A stretch of DNA of 6,117 nt. Source: Myxococcales bacterium (GTDB lineage Bacteria > Myxococcota_A > Polyangia > Polyangiales > Polyangiaceae). Position numbers and translations under genes: made by a program. The stretch's first letter is position 1. The number at the start of each line of letters is the position of its first letter. The notes below the pieces were generated by a model. It was not told the origin of the DNA. It ran no database searches and saw nothing but the letters and a program-made list of their open reading frames with translations. The stretch is from the NCBI GenBank assembly GCA_023248785.1, contig JAHFDX010000250.1:1-6117 (forward strand), read 5' to 3'. Below, one piece after another: positions 1 to 4,814 of the stretch.

Positions 1-65
1 ATACTGGGATCGTCCTCTCGAAGAGGTACGACGTCGATTCGGGGTGGTTCCCGTCGTGTCGTGAT
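1..65. other. Non-coding tail downstream of the last gene
   Basis: This is the stretch after the stop codon of the membrane-protein gene (TAG at 66-68). I see no gene in it. A short inverted repeat lies at 14-26 (five pairs around a three-base loop), but no T-rich run follows it on the minus strand, so it is not a convincing intrinsic terminator. The stretch ends at the window edge, so any neighbour beyond is unknown. Confidence 0.5.
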
Positions 66-719
66 CTAGATCCACTTGAGGATGCCGACAAACAGCACGA
101 AGCAAATCACGTTGAGCGCGATGAGGCTCGACACCACGGTCACCTTCGCACGCATCGTTTTGAGATCGTAAATCCAAAAGCAGAACCACATAAAGGGGCC
201 ATACGCGAAGAGCGCGATGGACCACACGTGCGGCCAGTTCCAAAAGCGGTACTCCCAAATGAGGGCGTTCCAACGATTGAGAATGCTCTCAACCGAAACG
301 CCTAAGAACGCGTACCCAACCACAAGTGCCCACCGACTCGGCAACCCAAGAATTTTTGCGTCGCGATCCTTCGGAAGAATCTTCGCGAAGATGAGGCCCG
401 CCACAGCGAACATCATCGTAATTTCGACGTTGATGCCGACCAGAATGATGAACGATGACTTCCCCGGAGTGGTCCACAACGCCGAGCGCTCGGAAAAATG
501 AAGAATGAGCGCATTCGCAATTTCCGCAAGCCACTCGAGCGCATAGGCACCGAGGGCAGCGAGCACGACGTTCCAATTCTTCTTCTCGATCTCAGCGAAG
601 TATACGTAGACCGTGAAGGCGAAAATCGGGACGATGGCCCAGTTGAAGTTCTCGGCGCTGCGCAGCGCCCTAAGCGCTTGGACCGAAGCCTCCGTGTACG
701 TAACGGGATAGTTCGTCAT
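66..719 (-). CDS. Six-helix inner-membrane protein of unknown family
   Basis: A 217-residue polytopic membrane protein that I cannot assign to a family. Hydrophobic segments lie at about residues 24-42, 50-73, 89-112, 128-147, 164-185 and 193-214, giving six predicted helices and short loops. Several helices carry polar or acidic residues that are unusual in lipid: E62, E66 and N69 in helix 2, N97 and E99 in helix 3, E144 and N148 in helix 4. NALI followed by an aromatic-rich stretch occurs twice (residues 69-72 and 151-154). The C-terminal half is rich in Trp and aromatics (NRWNALIWEYRFWNWPHVW, then FMWFCFWIYD). I chose the ATG at 719 because the reading frame upstream of it lies inside the preceding gene and encodes an Arg-rich stretch unlike a membrane-protein start. 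The gene begins 16 bases after the preceding stop, with an AGAGGG element at 732-737 (a somewhat long 12-base spacing), so it is probably co-transcribed. The polar membrane residues could mean an enzyme or a transporter; this is open. Confidence 0.85.
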   Translation of the reverse strand: MTNYPVTYTEASVQALRALRSAENFNWAIVPIFAFTVYVYFAEIEKKNWNVVLAALGAYALEWLAEIANALILHFSERSALWTTPGKSSFIILVGINVEITMMFAVAGLIFAKILPKDRDAKILGLPSRWALVVGYAFLGVSVESILNRWNALIWEYRFWNWPHVWSIALFAYGPFMWFCFWIYDLKTMRAKVTVVSSLIALNVICFVLFVGILKWI

Positions 720-735
720 ATGAGTCTTGCGCCCT

Positions 736-1989
736 CTAACGCGAGATGGAAAGCGGCATCGGCGTCGGACGCGCGGTGTTGAGAATCGGTGCAAAGCCGA
801 TTCCCTTTTCCACCGCGATCACCTTGCGCAGCGCGGCCATTTGAAGGCCGAGAAAGCGCGCGTTCTCGACCTTGCCCGCTGCGGTCTTGGCAAACGCTTC
901 GTTCACTGTGCCTCCGAAGATGAACGTCTTATACGACGGTTCGCCCGTGACGGTGTTCGGCTCTTCCTTAAAGGCCATGTAGAAGCGCCCCTGCATGCTC
1001 GTTCCTTCGAAGCTTGTGTGCCCAGACGCATTCTTTTCGAAGGTGCCAAAGAGGTACCGCCAAACGGGCCCTGCCACCTTGTCAATGTCGACAAATTTCT
1101 GTCCTCCCGAATACGCGCCCACGACCTGCATGTTGGCGACATCGACCAGATCCCATTCATGACCTGCAATCGCCTCGCGCTTTCGCCCACCCGTGGCTGA
1201 CGGCGGCATCTTGTCATACGGCGCAATCGCCGAAGCAGGAACGCCATACAGCTGATTGGAGAAGTGGTTCCAGTCGGCCTTCCCCAAGCGAAGCAAGTCG
1301 TCGTATCGCAAGGCCGCATTCGGCTCGCCAGTGGCATATCCAAACGGGCGCTTCCATAGCTTCTTGGGCACGTCGATTTCATAGTAGCCAAGGAAGACGT
1401 TGTACCAAATCGACATTGGGTTCGCGTAGTCGCTGTGCCCCAAAAGATCGGCATCTGCGCATGCGAAGTTCACCTTAAAGGTGAACCGCGGATAACCCGC
1501 AAAGAGCGCTTGGTGAACGATCTTACCGATCCCGCCTGGGAAACCCGTCGAGTCGGACGCCACCTCAATCTTGAGTGCCGACGTAAGCGACGACGTCTTC
1601 TTGATCTTCCCAGTCGGGTCGACGAACTCAACCGGCGTGAGGAGATATTTGTGGTTGAACTCAGCGGCCGGCAACTTGTTGAACTCGTCGCGTGCCGCAT
1701 GCAGAGCCTTCTGGGCTTCTTCCTCAACCTTTTTCGCATCCTGCTCGAGCTTCTTCTTTTCCTGCTCGAGCTTCTTCTTGGCTTCGCCCTCGGCCTTCTT
1801 CGCTGCCTCCTCGAGTTTTTCCGCTTCCTTTTTGACGTCCTCCGCCTTCTTCTCCACACGGGCCTTCAAATCCTTCAACCACTGCGGCTCCGCGTTTGCA
1901 GAAGAGCATACGGAAGCGCAAACGAGGAACGGAAGGACATTGCGAGCCACGAGAAACGAGCGCGAGACAACGGATCGTCGAGTTTTCAT
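736..1989 (-). CDS. Exported protein with charged helical stalk and unknown C-terminal domain
   Basis: A 417-residue protein not recognised as a known family. The start at 1989 gives a classic signal peptide: a basic n-region (MKTRRSVVSR), a hydrophobic core around residues 12-28 and an ANA site with predicted cleavage after residue 33. The cysteines at 24 and 28 do not sit in a good lipobox, so a soluble periplasmic or secreted product is likelier than a lipoprotein. Residues about 36-105 form one long Lys/Glu/Ala helix with Leu and Val at heptad spacing, a probable coiled coil or single-helix stalk. A region of about 310 residues follows (107-417), mixed and rich in aromatics, with a single mature cysteine (in NFACADADLLG) and Tyr/Trp-rich stretches such as SIWYNVFLGYYEID. 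A strong GGAGGAG ribosome site stands 9 bases before the ATG, which decides this start over an in-frame ATG 17 codons upstream. It follows the LLTP-like gene after 130 bases and precedes the membrane-protein gene by 16, so it is probably co-transcribed with the latter. The function is unknown; a stalked periplasmic binding or scaffold protein is a guess. Confidence 0.88.
   Translation of the reverse strand: MKTRRSVVSRSFLVARNVLPFLVCASVCSSANAEPQWLKDLKARVEKKAEDVKKEAEKLEEAAKKAEGEAKKKLEQEKKKLEQDAKKVEEEAQKALHAARDEFNKLPAAEFNHKYLLTPVEFVDPTGKIKKTSSLTSALKIEVASDSTGFPGGIGKIVHQALFAGYPRFTFKVNFACADADLLGHSDYANPMSIWYNVFLGYYEIDVPKKLWKRPFGYATGEPNAALRYDDLLRLGKADWNHFSNQLYGVPASAIAPYDKMPPSATGGRKREAIAGHEWDLVDVANMQVVGAYSGGQKFVDIDKVAGPVWRYLFGTFEKNASGHTSFEGTSMQGRFYMAFKEEPNTVTGEPSYKTFIFGGTVNEAFAKTAAGKVENARFLGLQMAALRKVIAVEKGIGFAPILNTARPTPMPLSISR
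1739..1779. repeat. 20-bp direct repeat, 21-bp period, within coiled-coil coding DNA
   Basis: Two identical 20-base copies (1739-1758 and 1760-1779, plus-strand TCCTGCTCGAGCTTCTTCTT) are separated by one base, giving a 21-base period. On the coding strand this is exactly seven codons, one heptad, and encodes consecutive KKKLEQE / KKKLEQD units in the stalk of the exported protein. The identity at the DNA level, not only in protein, suggests a recent one-heptad tandem duplication. Confidence 0.85.
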
Positions 1990-2119
1990 CGGAATGCTCT
2001 CCTCCACACAGGCATTTCGGACGGACTGCCGGTTAGGCACAAAGCGAAGCCATCATTGAGTAGAACGGTTGGGCGCGCCGCAACTTTAGGCAGCTCAGCT
2101 GTAGGTGCGTCTTTGCCGT
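1990..2119. other. 130-bp intergenic gap, the largest in the window
   Basis: This gap separates the LLTP-like gene (stop TGA at 2120-2122) from the stalked exported protein. It is the only gap long enough for an internal promoter. I found no convincing -35/-10 pair on the minus strand and no hairpin followed by a T-run. It holds two short palindromes, GGCGCGCC at 2072-2079 and CAGCTCAGCTG at 2091-2101, of no clear role, and the ribosome site at 1999-2005. Whether transcription reads through cannot be decided by eye. Confidence 0.5.
1999..2005 (-). promoter_or_regulatory. Ribosome binding site GGAGGAG
   Basis: On the minus strand GGAGGAG lies 9 bases upstream of the ATG at 1989. It is the strongest Shine-Dalgarno match in the window. 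It fixes the start of the stalked exported protein, and that start also gives a well-formed signal peptide at the very N-terminus. Confidence 0.8.
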
Positions 2120-4150
2120 TCATTGTGGGGGTGACGCCACGGACAGCTCGGCACGCAGCGTATCGATCCGAGTTTGCAGATCGTCATCCCGCTGTGCGCT
2201 TCGCGCGAACATCACATCGAGGGCTTTTCGTACATCAGCATAGGGTGCATTGCCTTTTCGAAAGAGCGGGATGAGGTCGCCGTACAGGTCGCGATGAATT
2301 CTGCCGTCGACCACAGCTGCGGCCACCGCGCGAATATCTTGTCGTGCGGGCGTCATGAGGAGAAACGTCCCAATCGCCTCGCGCTGTTGTCCGAAGTTCG
2401 CTCGTTCGACGAGAATCTCGAGCACGCGCTCACGGGACGCATCGGTATCGTACTTTCGGAGGGCATTGATAGCCGCGAGACGCGACTCCTTTTCGGCATC
2501 GTGAGTAAGGCGCAAAAGGAGTGGCTCCTGCGATGCGAGGCCGGCGTTGCCGAGAGCTGCGATGTACGCCGTGCGGGGCGAATGATGGTCATCCATCATC
2601 AGAACGATGCGCTTCGCAAGGCGTTCGGCCCCGTCATCTCGACCCGTTGCATGCATGTGACTGCAAACGCTACCCAGCGTGTACACGCTTGCCGTTCGAA
2701 GGTCGGTCTCGCGTTGATCCTTGGGCGCATTCGCGTGCAGTTGCTCAAATCGGTCACGAGCAAATTCGACCGTGGCATCACTCGGTGAGCGAATCAGCGC
2801 GATGCGTTGATAGAGTGTCACGTATTCGGGGAGTGCGCGCGTGCGTGGGTCTGACAAGATGTTCACAAGGGCTTGCTGAACAACGTCGTTGCCAGCGCTT
2901 GCGAGAATGTCGACCGCAAACGCCCGACCGGGGTAGGTCATCTTCGGCTCATGCACCAAGTCAACAAACGAGCGCGAGACCTCTGGATGGAGCTTGAGAA
3001 ACCCTGTAGCGCGGTTGAAAAACTTAACCTGATTCGGCGCCTTCCCCTCCAAAACCGCAAACGAGCGCACGTGATCGAACAGCTGTGCCTCGGTCAACCC
3101 TTCCATGCGATCTTCCACGGACTTGCGCTCGGCATCCTTGTCGACCGTGGCTTCCCAAGGCTCGTGCGCTGCAAGGCGTGCCAGATCCTTTGGCGCGGGA
3201 GCGGGGAGACCTGCCTTGGCCTCGCGTAGTCGAAGGGTGAATCCGTGCGAATGTTCGATAGCTGCGGACGACTCGCCACTTCGGATCAGACGCAACGACT
3301 CCGAATCGGCAAGCGACGAAAGAACGCCGTCTTCGCGAAAAGAATAAAGAGCGCCCGAATTCAGTTCTTGCGAAAAATCGGCGAGATTCGCTTCACCCGG
3401 TAGGCCTTCAACGTAGGAGTACCCAACGCGCGTGCGCAGAATCTGATTCGCACCGCGCGCTTGGTAGTTCGTCGTCGCCACTCCAAAGGGTGTCTTGTCA
3501 TTGCCCTGCGAAGCAGCGGGTGAGTGCAAGAGAAAGCCAACGAACCGTTGGACGAGATTCTGAAATGCGACGGGCGTGTCGTGCGGATACCGAATCGATT
3601 GCAACGCACCGTCCGCGTGAAAGACGAGATAGGCAATCGAACCTGCTGTCTGCTTGATAAGAAGAGGAGAGAGCTGCATTCCTCCCTCTTCCTTTGACAG
3701 CGGCTCGATGTTCTCGATGCGCAAGCTGAAAAGCGGATGCTCGTCTTGGGGTGTAAGCGACGTGAGATTCACTTCTCCAGTCAAACCGATTGACGAGTTG
3801 GCCAGTGCCGAAGGCACGTGAGCCGCGTTTACCAACTTGTTTTGTGTCGTATGGTTCCATGTAAATCGGTAGACGAACGACTCGCCCGGCGTAGGCGGCG
3901 TGCGGAAGAGAGAGCCGAACCGCGCCGGGCTTGAGAGGTTTTGCGCAGCCGAAAAAGCAGGCTCCACGACGGGCGCCGAGGGTGGGTTCGCAACGCCGCG
4001 TTGCCCTTTCCACGCGAACGTCGCGAAAGGAAGGATGAGCAACGCCGCTACGCCGGCCGACCATAAGACGGGGCGCTTTCGAATCGAAGCACGCAACGTT
4101 ACGAGGGGTGCGGTGTCGATTGCGACGTCTCCGTCACCCTTCGACTTCAT
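2120..4150 (-). CDS. Membrane-anchored vitellogenin-N / LLTP-like protein with HEAT-like helices
   Basis: A 676-residue protein. Residues 1-28 are polar and basic (RKRP before the helix), and 29-46 form one hydrophobic segment, so it is a signal anchor or a long signal peptide that puts the rest in the periplasm. A Pro/Ala-rich linker runs to about 87. Residues about 88-310 look beta-rich and open with FVYRF, like the Y-x-Y first strand of vitellogenin and MTP; further family-like stretches are FSLRIENIEPL (141-151) and the region 165-207. Residues about 340-650 are helical, with DILASAG (414-420), LGSV (492-495), ALGNAG (532-537), ALRK (563-566) and LLMTP (597-601), matching the order and spacing style of the vitellogenin N-terminal helical domain. 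Known LLTPs bind and transfer lipids; the same job here is inference. The family's C-terminal lipid-cavity sheets and von Willebrand D domain are absent. A plain HEAT-repeat protein is the main alternative for the helical part. The ATG at 4150 is the only start (in-frame stop at 4166-4168); its ribosome site is poor, and it overlaps the preceding gene by 17 bases, so coupled translation is likely. Confidence 0.88.
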   Translation of the reverse strand: MKSKGDGDVAIDTAPLVTLRASIRKRPVLWSAGVAALLILPFATFAWKGQRGVANPPSAPVVEPAFSAAQNLSSPARFGSLFRTPPTPGESFVYRFTWNHTTQNKLVNAAHVPSALANSSIGLTGEVNLTSLTPQDEHPLFSLRIENIEPLSKEEGGMQLSPLLIKQTAGSIAYLVFHADGALQSIRYPHDTPVAFQNLVQRFVGFLLHSPAASQGNDKTPFGVATTNYQARGANQILRTRVGYSYVEGLPGEANLADFSQELNSGALYSFREDGVLSSLADSESLRLIRSGESSAAIEHSHGFTLRLREAKAGLPAPAPKDLARLAAHEPWEATVDKDAERKSVEDRMEGLTEAQLFDHVRSFAVLEGKAPNQVKFFNRATGFLKLHPEVSRSFVDLVHEPKMTYPGRAFAVDILASAGNDVVQQALVNILSDPRTRALPEYVTLYQRIALIRSPSDATVEFARDRFEQLHANAPKDQRETDLRTASVYTLGSVCSHMHATGRDDGAERLAKRIVLMMDDHHSPRTAYIAALGNAGLASQEPLLLRLTHDAEKESRLAAINALRKYDTDASRERVLEILVERANFGQQREAIGTFLLMTPARQDIRAVAAAVVDGRIHRDLYGDLIPLFRKGNAPYADVRKALDVMFARSAQRDDDLQTRIDTLRAELSVASPPQ

Positions 4151-4802
4151 AACACTGCTTTGATCCTATATCGCCAGAGCCGCATTGCTTCACCTTCTTC
4201 GGCGGGCGGCACGTAACAACACCTCCACGCTCGAGTGGCTTGCAAAGCCAATCGCGCACATGACCTTTGCAGAACACAGTGGTCTCAGATTCCATCTTGC
4301 AGCCGAACGCTTCGAGGCGCTTCTTGGCGGAGTTGAGCGGCATTCGGGTTGCGAGCGAATCCCAGAGATTCGGGGAAAGATCCATGCATTTGCTCTGCGC
4401 TCGCTCTTCGGGGGAGGTCTTTTCCTTCGACTCGTTGCAATCGACCCCGTAGTTACGCCCGGTGGTCTTTGCACACGCGTCCACCTTTCCGTCTTTCAAC
4501 ATCTTCATGCACGCGTCGTACGGAGCACCGGCCCCACATTGATATCCGTTCGCGTAACCAAGCGATCCCATGGTTCGGCAACCGTTCGTCTTGATCAACG
4601 TGTCGTCGATTTCCTTGAGAAGACTGGGATTGTTCAGAAGCATATTGTCTGCAGTACTCACATCGATAGACGATCCCCCCGCGTTCTTGCCTGGAACTGC
4701 CGCCGAATCGCCTCCCGACTTCGGTGCAGCTGGGGACCCCCCAAAGGCGATCGACACGGTTGCGAGAATGGCCACAGCTACGAGAGTGATTCTTACTTTC
4801 AT
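4134..4802 (-). CDS. Small exported 12-cysteine protein
   Basis: A 222-residue protein with no family that I recognise. Residues 1-21 form a signal peptide (basic MKVR, hydrophobic core, end near AFGG), followed by a low-complexity Gly/Ser/Ala/Pro linker to about residue 45. The mature part has 12 cysteines (75, 89, 98, 110, 122, 139, 168, 178, 187, 198, 207, 217). The even number, and their absence from the signal and linker, suggest six disulfides formed in an oxidising compartment. The last six are evenly spaced (C-x9-C-x8-C-x10-C-x8-C-x9-C), like three small disulfide hairpins. The ATG at 4802 was preferred over an in-frame GTG at 4817 because AAAGGA lies 6 bases upstream and the signal peptide then starts at residue 1; the GTG start would put the ribosome site directly against the start codon. 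The gene begins 11 bases after the preceding stop and its end overlaps the next start by 17 bases, so it is tightly bound into the operon. A structural or ligand-binding partner of its neighbours is possible but unproven. Confidence 0.9.
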   Translation of the reverse strand: MKVRITLVAVAILATVSIAFGGSPAAPKSGGDSAAVPGKNAGGSSIDVSTADNMLLNNPSLLKEIDDTLIKTNGCRTMGSLGYANGYQCGAGAPYDACMKMLKDGKVDACAKTTGRNYGVDCNESKEKTSPEERAQSKCMDLSPNLWDSLATRMPLNSAKKRLEAFGCKMESETTVFCKGHVRDWLCKPLERGGVVTCRPPKKVKQCGSGDIGSKQCYEVEG

Positions 4803-4808
4803 GATCGT

Positions 4809-4814
4809 TCCTTT
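4809..4814 (-). promoter_or_regulatory. Ribosome binding site AAAGGA overlapping the upstream stop
   Basis: AAAGGA on the minus strand lies 6 bases before the ATG at 4802, and its first base is the last base of the upstream TGA stop (4814-4816). This decides the start of the 12-cysteine protein and fits ribosomes re-initiating after the upstream gene. Confidence 0.65.

Noticed and set aside
14..26. Small inverted repeat as a transcription terminator
   Set aside because: Only five base pairs and no T-run follows on the minus strand.
720..794. N-terminal extension of the six-helix protein by 25 codons
   Set aside because: It lies inside the upstream gene and encodes an Arg-rich stretch; the ATG at 719 gives a sensible start.
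727..1200. Plus-strand open frame of 157 codons
   Set aside because: Antisense to the 3' part of the stalked exported protein; no ribosome site and no motif.
1990..2040. N-terminal extension of the stalked protein by 17 codons
   Set aside because: It would bury the signal peptide and read through the strong GGAGGAG site at 1999-2005.
2037..2052. Sigma-54-like element (GG then GC on the minus strand)
   Set aside because: The gap between the GG and GC pairs is 11 instead of 10 bases and the surrounding consensus is poor.
2072..2101. Palindromes GGCGCGCC and CAGCTCAGCTG as operator sites
   Set aside because: Each is short enough to occur by chance in this composition, and neither is placed against a promoter that I can identify.
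1435..2274. Plus-strand open frame of 279 codons with a Leu/Phe-rich stretch that looks like a membrane segment
   Set aside because: It is the antisense of the Lys/Glu-rich stalk (AAG and GAG codons become CTT and CTC), it crosses an intergenic gap and the end of another gene, and the minus-strand gene has a signal peptide and strong ribosome site.
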